Assembly: GCA_014621425.1 (NCBI GenBank)
Contig: JAANBB010000025.1
Coordinates: 1 to 64,000, forward strand
Origin: Cylindrodendrum hubeiense
Taxonomy: Eukaryota; Ascomycota; Sordariomycetes; Hypocreales; Nectriaceae
Reading direction: 5' to 3'
DNA length: 64,000 nucleotides
Position numbers and translations under genes: made by a program. The notes beneath the pieces are model-generated. The model saw nothing but the letters and a program-made list of their open reading frames with translations, searched no databases and had not been told where the DNA came from. Positions 42,898-54,694 of the stretch are shown piece after piece. The stretch's first letter is position 1. Each line of letters starts with the position of its first letter.

Positions 42898-45357
42898 ATG
42901 ACAGTCTTGCTGACTATTTCCTCACTCATCGTTCACTTCGCTGTTCTGGCGCAGGGCACAAGCAATGGTACGTGCTTTGATTCTCGCAACCATGCTCATC
43001 GACACTAACTTGAAAGGATACCCATCGATCCCAGATTCCAAGGATTGGCAAAAAGCATTCAAAAAGGCCGATGCGTTTGTCTCTCAACTTAATCTCACGG
43101 AGAAGATCGGCATGATTACTGGAACCTTAAGCCTAGCTACAAGTGGGTGCATTGGCAACATCCTTCCGGTTGAAAGATTGGATTTCCAGGGCCTTTGCCT
43201 TCTCGATGGCCCTCAAGCTATGAATCGCGCAGACCTTGTTAGCATCTTCCCCAGTGGCCTAACAGCAGCCGCAACATGGGACAAGGATCTCATCTATCAA
43301 CGGGGCAAGGCTTTGGGCGAAGAATTCAGAGGCAAGGGTGGCCATGTTCTCTTGGGGTATGTCAAATACACTCATCAACTACCTTTAATCATGCCCTGGC
43401 TAATATGATTCTTTTCAGTCCTGTTGCTGGACCCCTTGGACGTCATGCCCTGGGAGGAAGAAATTGGGAGGGATTCTCCCCAGATCCGTACCTTACAGGC
43501 CGAGCCATGGAAGGTACCATTCAAGGCATCCAGTCTGTCGGGGTGCAAGCATGCGCCAAGCACTACATTGGAAACGAGCAGGAGACGCAAAGATCAAACA
43601 GCTTTGCCAGCGATGGGACTGAGATTGACGCCATCTCCTCCAACATAGATGACAGAACACTCCACGAGCTGTACCTTTGGCCCTTTGCCGATTCTGTCAA
43701 AGCTGGCGTGGCAAGCTTCATGTGTAGCTACAACCGGGTTAACCAGACATACGCCTGTGAAAACGAGGTCATTTTGAAAGACATTCTCAGAGATGAACTT
43801 GGCTTTCAGGGCTACGTCATGTCAGATTGGTTTGCGACACACTCAGGTGCGAAGTCTATCAATGCAGGCCTCGATCTCAATATGCCTGGAGTCATTGATG
43901 CAAGTTCATTTATAACTGGAGCCAGCTACTGGGGAGCCAACATCACAAAGTATTTAGCCGATGGAACTGTGTCGCAGAAACGAATCGACGACATGATTCA
44001 GAAGATCATGGCCCCATATTACCTTCTTGGCCAAGACAGCGCAGACTTCCCTTCTGTGGACCCATCTCTTCTTTTCACATTAGCAGCGACCAGTGGATTT
44101 TCACTTCCCAATGTGGGAATTCCTAGCCGAGATGTTCAAGGCAATCATGCCATCCTCATCCGCCAGATGGCGTCAGAGGGGACGGTATTGCTCAAGAACA
44201 CTAACTCGGCCTTGCCCCTTAAGTCTCCCAAGTCTATCGGTGTCTTCGGCAACGACGTGGCCGATCCCACAGACGGACTGACGTACGGGGATGCTTATGA
44301 AATCGGGACTATCGACATTGGTGGCGGCTCCGGGACAGGTCGTCATGTGTACCTGGTCTCACCACTGGAAGCTGTACGAACCCAAGCAAGGAAGACGGGT
44401 GCTCGACTGCAGTACATCATTCATAACGAAATACTCGCTGCTAACAACTTCGTCGGTCTATATCCCACACCCGAGGTTTGCCTTGTTTTTCTAGGCACAT
44501 TTGCATCCGAGGGGTGGGATCGTACCGAGTATGAGGCCGACTGGAACTCAACTCTTGTTGTCGAGAATGTGGCCAAGAGATGCCCGAACACAATCGTCAT
44601 CACGCACTCTGCAGGCTTGAACACACTGCCTTGGGCTGATAATGAGAATGTTACGGCCATTATTGCCGCTCACCTACCAGGACAGGAGTCGGGGAACTCA
44701 ATCGTGGATATCTTGTGGGGCAATGTCAACCCTTCTGCAAAGCTTCCATATTCAATCCCTGTCAATGAAACCGACTACGACATCCCCATCGTCAATCTCA
44801 CTGATGCAGAGGTTACAAGCCCTGACGCGTGGCAAGCCGACTTTACAGAGGGTCAGTTTATTGACTATCGCCATTTGGATGCAAACGATATCGACCCTCG
44901 CTACGAGTTTGGCTTTGGCCTTAGCTACACCACCTTTAAGCTGCAAAGCCAGCTAAAAGTGGAGAAGGTTGTCAAACAGCTTACCGCCAGACCTACGAAG
45001 ACTAAGGTTTCCACTCCCGGCGGCAATGCAAAGCTCTGGGAGACGGTTCTCAAGGTTCGCTCCAAGGTCACCAATACGGGTTCGATCGCAGGCGCCACAG
45101 TTCCGCAACTCTACGTCTCCTTTCCTCAGAGTGGTACTCCAGTCGGGACTCCTCTCCAGGTGCTTCGGGGATTTGAAAAGGTATTTCTAGAGCCAGGAGA
45201 ATCGGAGGACGTTGTTTTCGAGCTGCAGCGCCGGGACGTAAGTTTTTGGGATGTCAAGTCTCAGGACTGGGTGATTCCCAAGGGGTCTTTCGGTTTCCGC
45301 GTCGGATTCAGCTCACGAGATATTAAGAGCACCAAGAATGTTACACTGAGATCTTAG
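42898..45357 (+). CDS. Secreted GH3 beta-glucosidase
   Basis: Three exons (42898-42967, 43017-43356, 43419-45357) join in phase and give about 782 aa. Exon 1 encodes a signal peptide (LLTISSLIVHFAVLAQG). The GH3 catalytic barrel contains GPVAGPLGR, KHYIGNEQ, the substrate-binding CSYNRVN and the nucleophile Asp at about residue 273 in VMSDW. The C-terminal sandwich domain (TVLLKN, AHLPGQESG) and a fibronectin III-like domain (YEFGFGLSYTTF to VFLEPGES) complete the family layout. The enzyme should release glucose from cellobiose or glucoside conjugates outside the cell. It may also act on plant glycosides, which would fit a plant-associated fungus. All key residues are present. A TATA-like CATAAATAG lies about 63 bp upstream of the start. 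Confidence 0.95.
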
Positions 45358-45977
45358 CTGAGATTGAGATGGGTTGCATTCAAGCTTTACCTCTGATAGA
45401 AATACGTCCGCGGATGAGGAGCCAGATTGGGACAGGTGCTTGTCAGGGTGTTCAGCTCGTGTCTTTGTCTACTTAATCTTTTGTTAGTGTATTTTTCAAT
45501 GTTTCCCCGAAAGGTTTACTATATAAGGGATAAGGACAAACTGAAGTAGAAGAAAGACATTCTGAGGATCCTTATAATGCGCGTATGTGTTTACTCGAAA
45601 ATAAATCTTCACGCGCTGTTGCTGTTTTTCTTCGAATAGCACTCTCGCTCACTCAAAGCGAAACCGGCGCTATGCTTAACCGTATACGCTCGAGGCAAAT
45701 GATCCTGATTATAGCGGCAAAGATCCCTTAAATTCATAACCAGCATAGCGCAGCCGAAGAACTCGGATGGTTCTCTAACTCTAACTGATGGCTCCGGCTG
45801 TCGAGTGATCAATTTCGATACTCAACTAACAATAAGCGAATGTTTCGGAGCTTTCCAAGATAGAATGTAAATAAACCCAGATAGAGGGGCTTTGCGGTGC
45901 TATCAATGAGAAAGATTTGTTAAAAGTTTGAAATAGCGTCGATAGTTTATTAATAGCAGATGTCTACAGCCTATTAC
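45358..45977. other. Convergent intergenic spacer
   Basis: The 3' flanks of the GH3 and NLR genes converge here. AT-rich; nothing else recognised. Confidence 0.4.
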
Positions 45978-48900
45978 TCATTCACTCACACTCAACAATA
46001 CCTCTAAACTCCTTCGCCATCGCTGTGGGTCGAATATATATCGGTGTCGTGTCTTTCTAGCTTCCTCGAAAGCATATTGTAGGGGTGTTGTTCTCTTCAA
46101 ATCTTTTGAATCAAGAAGCGATGCTACTGTATCAAGTAGCATATCCAGAGCCTCAATATTGACTGTGCCATTGATAGCCATGTGATGTAATAGTGTTTTG
46201 CCTTCGAAATCAACGGCAGAGAGGTCAACACCGGTGTCCATCAAAAATCTCAGTATCGAAGTCTCTATGTTGGTACATGTAGCATAGAGATGCGCAAGTG
46301 TTAGGCCTTTGTGGTTTGTGAAATCCGACCTGGTACCTGTCACTAGCAGCTGAAAAATCGTTTCCTCCACAAAAAAGGAATCAGAGATGTAGGAGGCCAG
46401 TGGAGTATTGCCATCAAGGTCGGTTGCGTTGACGCTTCTGGGATCTTTGCTGAGGATTAGAGATATCGATTCGGAGTCGGCTCGTAAGGCGGCAACATGC
46501 AATGCTGTTTGCCCCTTCAAATTGAATGCAGAAATATTCGCACCCGCTTCGATCAACTTTCTCGCCATGACGCTCGCGTAGCTTGCCCTACTAAAAGCAT
46601 AATGCAGCGCTGGGGCCCCTGTTTTGTCTTGTTTATTAATGTCGATCTCTGGATGCCGGAGCAGTGCCTCAACCACGTCGGTCCGATACTTGGCGACTTG
46701 ATTGCTTGCCTCGCTGTCTTTGGCGGGATCGTCGTAGTCAATGTAGTCCATTAAAACTTCAGCTCTTAAACCTCCATCAGTCCAATCGTCAGAGTATTCT
46801 GAGCCCTGTAGAGTCGTAGAAACTGTAAGATGTAGGGGCGTTTCGCCATGGTGAGAAGAGGCATTAGGATTTGCTCCATGGCCAAGAAAGAATTCCACCA
46901 TGTCACTATTTCCGATCAAGGCTGCGTAGTGAAGTGGTGTAAGACCTGGCGAGGAATTGGCTTCTTGAATGGGGATGCTGTCATCGCCTTCTGGCTGATA
47001 TTCAATGCCGTCCTTGTTCGATATTGCGATCCAAGTATCTCTCCGCACAGTAATATCCACGGGAACGGCATTTTGAAGAAGCAGTTCAGCAATGTCCTGC
47101 CTGCCAAATCTAATTGTATGATGCAGCGGTGTCATATTGTCAATGTCCACCGAATTAGTTGGTGCACCGGACTCGATGAGCATTTTGATGGTCTCAAGCT
47201 TATAGTCGGCTGTCGGTATTGCGTAGTGTAACATGCCTTTCCTCATGTTGTCTATCATTGCGGCACTTCCACCACGGTCCAGGAGTAGATTGATTGTGCC
47301 AGCCTGTGCCTCAACTACCGCATGTGCTAGAGGAGTCTTCCCTTCATTGTCGGTTGAATCAAGCTCAACTTTCTCTGTACTGAGAAGATTTTGGATTGTC
47401 GTAATGTGACCTCCACGCGCCGCATACAATAACGGTGTACAGCCAAATTTGTCGCCTAAGTCCACTTCGATATTGTCCTGGTTGCATAGCAGCTCGACAA
47501 CAGCGGATTGTCCCATCTCAGCCACCCATGACAGTGCCGTTCGAAGTCGAGAATCTTTTGTGTTCACGTCACAGTTACCAATCAATAATGCTCTCATAGG
47601 TTCCTCCAACCCAAAGTGGGCTGCTAGATGTGCTCCTGTTATATTTCTTGGAACCTCCCAGGAATATTTGAAGCAAAATGAGTCAACATAGGTGCTCATC
47701 ATTATTCGAGCTGATGCCTCCACCTTTTTCTTGCAGTTCAGAAATTGTATAGCAGCCTCATTTGACCTGGGACATTTGCGACAATGATGGCCCCAGTTGC
47801 GAGAGGCGTAGATGTAGAAGGGATAGAATTGCAGTCGCTCGTTCAAATAGTCGTCGTTTCCATAGAGTTCTCCATCGAATATATTAAACGAGAGATAAGC
47901 AATGCAGCGAGTAGCAAGTTCATGCTCTGCATCCGGGTACCATTCCGGCTGTATTCTCTCAAAGTACTCATGTGCTGTACGATGAATTAATCGGACGATG
48001 TTGCTTTCTTTGTCCACTGTGACCAAGCAAACACAAACAGAGATTATTATATCGGTTTCGGTGAAATTGTCTTGGTCAAGCTTCGTGTCTTTAACCTCCA
48101 CGGCAAGTACGTGCTGCAATTCCGAAATAGTGAGTGGAGACTTTGCACAGGTGATCCACGACAAAACCTGCTTGGCGAGTTTTATGCTGGCAGTGGGTTG
48201 TTGGTCGATTCTTTGAATCACACCGGCGTATGCTTTATCATACGCCTCAACACCTCGTGGCAGATTTGCAATGGTTGCCCGAAGAGCCTTCAGTGATGTT
48301 TCCCCTCGTATGCTATGAAAATACAATTGCGCAAGTAAAAACCTACGAATATCAGTGATCCAGTCACAGGGCTTGTCAGTGATTACATACATTCCATCGG
48401 CAGCCTTGGAAATCGCGATGCTTATCTCTTCTTGGATGTCTGGATCGCGCTTGGCGAAAGGTGGAAGGAGTTCTTTCTGACTATCGACGTATCTCCACAC
48501 GTCTGACTCTCTGGCACTTATCTCCAATGTCACGTTACTTCGAAACCTCGCTGTTATTTCGGGGTAAGGTCTCGAAGTTGCGAAGACATTCACACGAGAT
48601 TTGATGTGTTGAATGCGGAAGATTTCATCCAAAAGTCTCGCTGGGCAGCTACCAGACGGTTGGCACTCGTCGAGTGCATCGATGAGAATAAAAACCTTCG
48701 AATAGTTGTCTACCACAGACTGTGTGGTACTGGAAAGATCCTTAATTGATGGTCGAGAGCTCTCACCCTGGTGTCGTCCATATAGGGCTTTCACGCAATT
48801 GTGCACGAAGGGCCCCTTTTTGATCAGTTGCTTCAGCAAGCCTGCAAGTAATTCATCCACTTTCTGTTTCTCATTCCGCGTGAAGTTGCAGTAAATAACT

Positions 48901-49607
48901 GCGACCCCAATTCCCGGTTCGATCTTTTTCAATCGTTGAGTTAGGTCGTTGACGACGGCCGATGTAAGGACAGTCTTCCCTGTGCCCGGATGGCCTGGAC
49001 AGAATAAGGTGCTCTGCTTAGTAGTTGTCCACTTCTGGTACTCATCGGAATCCAAAACCCATTGGCAAGTCCCCGGTACTTTTCTGCTGAAAACGTCATG
49101 CTGTTCCGAAGCATAGTCGGTTGGAGTGAGCCATTCGAGAATAACATGGCGCTCTTTGGCGGCCTGTCGATCGGCTTCGCGATGGTTAATGAGGTCTTCA
49201 TATCCTTGACGTATCTTTCTAAAGGTTTCCCATTCGTTCTCCAGTACGTTGGATGGCCTCAACTTCTTCCATACTCTTTGACCAGCTCGGGATCGAGATT
49301 TCGAGTTCCTTAGTATTGTGTCCAATTTATCGGGCCAGTCTAAGACCTCAGACTTGGAATATGTGAGCTGAGACTGTGACTCATCCCCCAATGGTGAGAT
49401 TTGTGCAGGAATCTGACCATAAGGTGCATTCCCAACGTCTGAGATACCCCAGGTGGTCGCAATGAAGTGGTGCAACTTGCTTTTCAGATTCTCAACATCG
49501 TCTGCGAAGATGTTGACGTCCTTTCTAGCACGCTTCCAATACCATCGTATCTTGATGACTTCTAGAACGCCCAATTCAAACATGATGGTATCAGGTTGAC
49601 TCTCCAT
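45978..49607 (-). CDS. NACHT-ankyrin NLR-like protein
   Basis: An open frame of 1209 codons spans the gene, but residues 407-422 or thereabouts (starting YVITDK) are best read as a 48-nt in-frame intron at 48343-48390 (GTATGT to CGTAG). Removing it restores the family sequence AADGMFLLAQL and gives about 1193 aa. The N-terminal 150 residues are a helical fungal NLR region, then comes the linker WLTPTDYASEQHDVFSRKVPGT. The NACHT domain has Walker A GHPGTGKT (205-212) and Walker B FILIDALDEC. The C-terminal half holds at least twelve ankyrin repeats (for example GCTPLLYAARGGH, LTPLHYAALIGNSDMVEF). Fungal proteins of this type act in heterokaryon incompatibility or in sensing other organisms. 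A five-copy 7-bp repeat lies about 75 bp upstream of the start. Codon use and motif integrity suggest a functional gene. Confidence 0.9.
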   Translation of the reverse strand: MESQPDTIMFELGVLEVIKIRWYWKRARKDVNIFADDVENLKSKLHHFIATTWGISDVGNAPYGQIPAQISPLGDESQSQLTYSKSEVLDWPDKLDTILRNSKSRSRAGQRVWKKLRPSNVLENEWETFRKIRQGYEDLINHREADRQAAKERHVILEWLTPTDYASEQHDVFSRKVPGTCQWVLDSDEYQKWTTTKQSTLFCPGHPGTGKTVLTSAVVNDLTQRLKKIEPGIGVAVIYCNFTRNEKQKVDELLAGLLKQLIKKGPFVHNCVKALYGRHQGESSRPSIKDLSSTTQSVVDNYSKVFILIDALDECQPSGSCPARLLDEIFRIQHIKSRVNVFATSRPYPEITARFRSNVTLEISARESDVWRYVDSQKELLPPFAKRDPDIQEEISIAISKAADGMYVITDKPCDWITDIRRFLLAQLYFHSIRGETSLKALRATIANLPRGVEAYDKAYAGVIQRIDQQPTASIKLAKQVLSWITCAKSPLTISELQHVLAVEVKDTKLDQDNFTETDIIISVCVCLVTVDKESNIVRLIHRTAHEYFERIQPEWYPDAEHELATRCIAYLSFNIFDGELYGNDDYLNERLQFYPFYIYASRNWGHHCRKCPRSNEAAIQFLNCKKKVEASARIMMSTYVDSFCFKYSWEVPRNITGAHLAAHFGLEEPMRALLIGNCDVNTKDSRLRTALSWVAEMGQSAVVELLCNQDNIEVDLGDKFGCTPLLYAARGGHITTIQNLLSTEKVELDSTDNEGKTPLAHAVVEAQAGTINLLLDRGGSAAMIDNMRKGMLHYAIPTADYKLETIKMLIESGAPTNSVDIDNMTPLHHTIRFGRQDIAELLLQNAVPVDITVRRDTWIAISNKDGIEYQPEGDDSIPIQEANSSPGLTPLHYAALIGNSDMVEFFLGHGANPNASSHHGETPLHLTVSTTLQGSEYSDDWTDGGLRAEVLMDYIDYDDPAKDSEASNQVAKYRTDVVEALLRHPEIDINKQDKTGAPALHYAFSRASYASVMARKLIEAGANISAFNLKGQTALHVAALRADSESISLILSKDPRSVNATDLDGNTPLASYISDSFFVEETIFQLLVTGTRSDFTNHKGLTLAHLYATCTNIETSILRFLMDTGVDLSAVDFEGKTLLHHMAINGTVNIEALDMLLDTVASLLDSKDLKRTTPLQYAFEEARKTRHRYIFDPQRWRRSLEVLLSVSE

Positions 49608-50092
49608 GACACTCTACCCTTTGCAGAATATTGGATGAGGACTAGATGTTTAATGAACTTGAGGTTTGCGGGACTTCGGTGAAGGATGAAGGATGAAGGA
49701 TGAAGGATGAAGGATGACAATGCTGATATTTCTGGGATCAGGCTGTGCAGCTTTGAAATAAGGCTCGGCGTTGGGTTCGGCACATAACTCAGCATTCTTG
49801 AGTGCCAGTCAAATCTAATCGGCACACGTATTCACTATGATTTGCAGTTTTCACCGAATTAGGCAAAAATGCACCAATCGGAATAAGTGTGATTCGTGCC
49901 TCAAGATACGTACAGCAATGTCATATCAGCCCGGCGGAATAATTTCAGAACAACATCAGACATCTGCAGGCACACAAAAATTATGCCAGCCCAATGCCCG
50001 TGGTTCTCGCCGGAGCTTGTCGCATCTATTTTCTTTCTACCGCTCCCCATGCTCATCTTAATATTGGTTATAGATATTGAATAATGCTATTA
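49608..50092. other. Intergenic, NLR promoter with 7-bp repeat
   Basis: The gap holds the promoter of the NLR and the 3' flank of the regulator. Its only feature is the heptamer array at 49681-49715. Confidence 0.45.
49681..49715. repeat. Heptanucleotide tandem repeat
   Basis: Five perfect copies of GAAGGAT, followed by GA of a sixth, located 74-108 bp upstream of the NLR start codon on the minus strand. Confidence 0.92.
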
Positions 50093-52431
50093 TTACATCC
50101 CTGGGTCCTCAAACATTCTACTCGCCATGTTTAACTCGTAACCAGGCGTTGAAAAGTCGAAAAGCCCCTGGTCCAGAATGGTGGTGGGGTCAATGAGCAA
50201 GAGGTCTGGGTCAAAACCAGCAAATGATGCATCATATCCATCGAAGCCGTCACCTTTGGGGGAACTCGAGGATTCTTTCGATTTTGATTCGTATCCCGTC
50301 TCTTCACCCTTTGTAGACATGTTCAAGGGAAAGCTGTATTGTATGGGCAGAGCCATGACAATATTCCACCTTTGAGCTAGCTCTCGGAGGAGGATAATGG
50401 CACGCTTTGCCCGAGAAAATCTAGCCTGCATCGATCCCAGAGCCTTGAAGCAGGTCCTGAATCGACTTATTGACTGGCTTTTAGCTGTACTGTCGGCGGA
50501 TGTCGCGCCTAGTAGAAGCGCAATCGCTGCTGTAAGAATGCTGTGAGCGATGAAGGGCGGTGCGTTCTCGAATGAGGCAACCTTCTCGTGCTCACGAATT
50601 AGGCGTGCCGAGGCCCCAGCAGCTGTTGACATTGATTGAACTGCCAAATTGTATGCGCTTGTTTGACGATCTTCTTTGAGATATGGACGATGGATCAGAA
50701 GTTGAGTGGTGTTGTACGACATGTGGAGGTAGATTAGGTTGGGCGAGTGGACATCGCCCGTTAAACTGACGCGAGAATCCAGCTGTCGGTAGAAAGACAG
50801 AAGCTCTTCGCGAGCTTCCAAGAGAAGCCTTTGCCTTTGCGTAAAGTTAAGTTCCTTGAACTCAAATGCATAGCTTTCATCGCCTCTGGGTCAGCTCCAA
50901 TTGTCACAAAAAGCAACGGAAAACTTACATCCTGTCCATAAATTGATCATGAATGAACCACAATCTACATTGAGCAGCGAATATGAGTTCGTCCTGCGAA
51001 GGAGGCGAGCCAGTTGCTGTCAGGAATGAAGCCGCCTGTACCCGCCTCCATGGTATCATGCAGTTTCTCCCCAATAGTGAAGTTGCAATTCTGTTTCCTG
51101 ATCAGACAAGCTTTCCAAAAACGTATGTGACGGTTTGTAAATTTACCTATCAAGTAGAAACGACGACCAAAAAGCCCTGACTCGTAGGTTATGGGAGTCC
51201 TTCGTGGCGGGTGACGTTGCAGATCTTGAGGCCTCACTCAGCGAGTCTAGAGAGCTAACGTGGAGACCTAAATGAAGACAAAGACTTGCAGCCATGGCTT
51301 AATAATGGGTAAATAAGTATCAGTAATGTGATATCGAGCCGTCGTGGTTTGGCAATGGATTTATTCACTTACAATTATACATCCAAGCCATGTTCTCTTC
51401 ATCCGACGCGAGCTCTCTCCAAGACAAAATCCCCAAGGCCTGGACGGTGTATACATCAGGGTTCATATGGCACTGATGCAAAGCGATGGACCTTGCGTAC
51501 GACGAAAGGTCGTCCCTCAGGCTCTGCGATTCGGGTTCGTCTGAGAGGACAGTTCCCGCGGCTAGAATGGCACATTCTAGCAGTTCCATGTTGGGTGGAG
51601 TGTGGATTTTGAGCAGCTCTATTGCATAGGATTCGACAAACTGGTGGGTTTGGTTGATTGAGTTTGCAAAAATATCGAATAAATGTTCTCGAGTTGCCTG
51701 ATCTACTTTTGGTTTAGCCGTTTCGTGAATATTCGCCGTCAGAGAGGCCTTGAGTGTGTTATTTGTGGTAGATTTGATATCATGGCGGACTGTGGGGAAG
51801 CAGAAGTTCCCCGAAGGCCCAGTGAAGGAGGTTTCGCCATCGTCCCGGATCGTCATCCTCCACATCATGCTACTCACGTCATTGAGCGCGGATGCATCGC
51901 TGCTATAAATTCCATTCTCGCTTGGGCCGAGCTCTGGAAAAGCGGAAAGCTTGCTTCCTGGACCTTCTAGCACAGCGTCGTGTTCTGCGTTGTCCTTTGT
52001 TGGTTGTGTTTGAGCACGCTCCGCAAGGATGTCTTCGATGGCCTTGGGGCGTGTCAATACAGCGTCGGGTCCTTCCAGTGACGCCGTGTACTCTTGCAAA
52101 AGTGCAATCTGCTGCTCTAGAGAGGCTACATAATCATTGTTCCATTTTCTCCTGAATCGCAATCAGCAAAAACAACAAGGGGGCGAAAGGGGTTAATCAC
52201 ACACTTCCGGAGCTTCTCCTCGATGTACTGGCATTCTTTATTGTTTGCCTGGCACCACGAACAAGCTGGACGCACACCATCGCACTAGATATTGAAGCTT
52301 GTCAGGTCGGAGATACAGCAACACGTACAGTAATACAGGATGGTCTGAGGCTCTGAGCATACCTTCCGCTTCCGTTTACGGCAAATCTCGCAGGCAAGAT
52401 CAACTCGCAGGCGCTTGTCTTCAAACTCCAT
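50093..52431 (-). CDS. Zn2Cys6 fungal transcription factor, six exons
   Basis: Six phase-consistent exons (52431-52363, 52284-52205, 52151-51373, 51297-51147, 51090-50929, 50885-50093) give about 677 aa. The zinc cluster is formed across intron 1: Cys at 14, 17, 24, 31, 34 and 41 (ACEICRKRKRK then CDGVRPACSWC). A short coiled coil (VASLEQQIALLQEYTASLE) follows and may mediate dimerisation. The fungal-specific regulator domain runs from about residue 180 (DIFANSINQTHQFV) to AASLCLHLGLHVSS and beyond. The C-terminus is acidic and likely activating. The gene lies directly next to the nitrilase and the MFS transporter, so it is a good candidate for their pathway-specific regulator. The start MEFEDK was chosen because it is closest to the cluster; an in-frame ATG at 52656 would add 75 residues. 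Confidence 0.85.
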
Positions 52432-52950
52432 AGCCTCGGGTATATTTAAATGATTCACACAGAGACCCAAACTAGTATCCAAGCTGGTCCCGAGCGTTTG
52501 TGTGGAATGGCGTCGCGAGAACGAAGTTTCTACATCCTCAAGGGAGTGTGGGGAAGCTTTATAACTAGCGATTGTCTTATCGCCCCGATTAGTCTTATCA
52601 ATAGCAATGTGAGATAAGCCGACCATCACTAAGCAGCGGCTTGACCCACTTTGCATTTGAGTTCAGACTTATGCATACCATGCATTACCTCTTCACAATC
52701 CCTCTTGGGTGATCAGGTTTAGGGTAACTGGCACTCAATCTACAAAAGAACCATATTCTCACACCAGAACGCTTCAGGCAGAGATGGGGAGAGTCAAGAT
52801 TTACCGATATAAAGTCTTACTTGTATACACTAATGAGAGACAATACTTGGTTACAGATAATGCTTGGACCTGGCCGTGAAACCACGCCGCGCTGTTTAGG
52901 CTACCACTTGAATCTTTCAGATCAAAATAGCATTTTCCACCCAATATGGA
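52432..52950. other. Intergenic between regulator and nitrilase
   Basis: About 520 bp with no supported gene, holding the regulator promoter and the nitrilase 3' flank. It contains an in-frame extension of the regulator up to 52656. Confidence 0.4.
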
Positions 52951-54029
52951 CTATCGAACGTGAGTCTTCTTGACAGTATCCACCCCCAACCATAGGAGAT
53001 CCGGACGACTATAATGTCCACAGACATCTACAAAGCCCTTGATTTTATGGATCTCGTGCATGTCCAAAGTGGCATAAATCAGCCCTTCTTCCGTCTCCGG
53101 CAAGTCAGTCGAGATTTTACGACCGTCTGGGCCAAAGATGGCTGAAGCCCCGCCTCCAGGCGTACCAAATGGATTACCCGCAGTTTTCAGGAAATCGATC
53201 GACGGCTGCGAGATGACGGCTGTGGCATGTAGCACAAACGATCCAGACTCAATAGCGTACACCCTAGAAAGCGCCTGGCCACCTGTGAGGGATCAAAATG
53301 TCAGGTCTTGCCTTCGAGGATTCACATGTCAATATGAGGACGACTCACCTTCAGCGGCCATGGACCAGAGGTCGGGACCTCCTCCATGTTTGAATAGTGG
53401 CGGCCACGCGGCGACATGAATTTGCTCCCTTTGATTATAAGTGTGATATTTTAGAAGCGGCTGGAGATGCTCCCAGCAAGACAGGGCGCCGATCCTCGCC
53501 ACGGGTGTGTCCACCACGCTCTCCAAACACTCGGAACTGGGTTCGCCGAAGATTGTCCTCTCCATGTGGGTCGCCTTGATCTTCCTGCGGGTAAGAAGGA
53601 TCTTGCCATCATTACCAATGATGGATTGGGAGATATATAGAGAGTGGTGGTGGATTTCCGAGAAACCTAAGACGACCACGATATCGTTATCGGCTGCGCA
53701 CCGTTGGATCTGGGCCATCTCGGGAGAATCGACTCGAAGTGAATTTCGGATGTATTCTGGCGATAGCTCAAAGTCAACTGGGCGACTCCTGGTTGCAGCA
53801 CTGATTAGAACCTGACGGGGACGCAAATGGGTCACGGCCATACACACCAGATCCAAGCTGGATATCCCGGGAGCCAGCATTCTGGAAACGCGATCATTTT
53901 CGCATTGTTAGTCGCCGCTTCAGCAATAAGCTTGCAAGTTTTTTGGACGGTGGCCGCCAAGTCGAGCCAAACGGGCTCTGCCTGCACGACGGCGACGTGT
54001 ACTTCGTTGGGGGTGCTTTTCGTCTTCAT
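52951..54029 (-). CDS. Nitrilase (aliphatic nitrilase / cyanide-hydratase-like)
   Basis: Three exons (54029-53848, 53788-53349, 53282-52951) join in phase and give about 317 aa. The catalytic triad of the nitrilase superfamily is present: Glu at about 50 ([11 protein letters not shown]), Lys at about 130 ([11 protein letters not shown]) and Cys at about 165 (GALSCWEH). The WEH after the Cys and the GYPAWIW and RPVDFEL segments match true nitrilases (branch 1) of fungi. These hydrolyse nitriles to acids and ammonia, and some relatives hydrate cyanide to formamide; the sequence does not decide between them. It is cytosolic with no signal peptide. It is divergent from an MFS transporter, with a shared 665-bp promoter rich in GATA motifs, and is adjacent to a Zn2Cys6 regulator on the same strand. 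Confidence 0.92.
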
Positions 54030-54694
54030 ATTGGCTGATGGTGGATTTTATTGTTTGGTGTTATCGATACTGCGATATGAGACTGTCGGCTCAGCGGGTA
54101 TATATATGAAATGAATTGGGCCAACAGGCGGATGCAACAAGCCGCAAAGATAAAAAGACGATGGATCCATCTTGACTCGACCTGGAGCTGACCCCACGGT
54201 TTCCGTGGAGTGTGTGGAGACTCCAGATCCCCGGGCCCGGTGGAATCATGCCCATCCAATCACGGCTAGCTTGACACTGTTATCGCGGCGGCAGCTCACT
54301 TCCGCCTCTGATAAGACACGACTGGGCGTCGACCTGACCGGATTGAGCTGACTAGTGGGTCGGCATTTCGTCCCTGACAGTGTTATCAGGAGCGGCAGGG
54401 TCATCCGCTTGCCAGTTATCGTCGGGACAGGCAGGGACCTGACCTTTGCGCCGTGTCGGAGGCTAGAATCCCAAGCCACGCTATTGGGATGCAATGAAGA
54501 TTTCGAGATAATCTAATGCCTGGTATCGGCCAGCGCGTGGTGGCATCACCGCGTCTTATCAGTGATTGAAGGTTCACTATAATAAAGGGTACCCTGCATC
54601 CCTCTTGGATTCGGTCCAGTCCAACAACCCAGCCCAGCTCAGGTGTTCTATCAATCTCAACGCCAGTTAATTTGTCATATTTCTTGTCTTGACC
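54030..54694. promoter_or_regulatory. GATA-rich divergent promoter of nitrilase and MFS transporter
   Basis: The region between the two head-to-head starts holds several GATA-type nitrogen-regulator cores: TGATAAG at 54309-54315, CTTATCA at 54555-54561, TTATCA at 54383-54388, and TTATCG at 54280-54285 and 54416-54421. Two imperfect direct repeats of about 36 bp (54272-54307 and 54376-54411) each carry TGACA-TGTTATC followed by CGGCAG and CCGC. Those CGG/CCG triplets could suit a Zn2Cys6 dimer. This is inference; no binding data are available. Confidence 0.5.
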
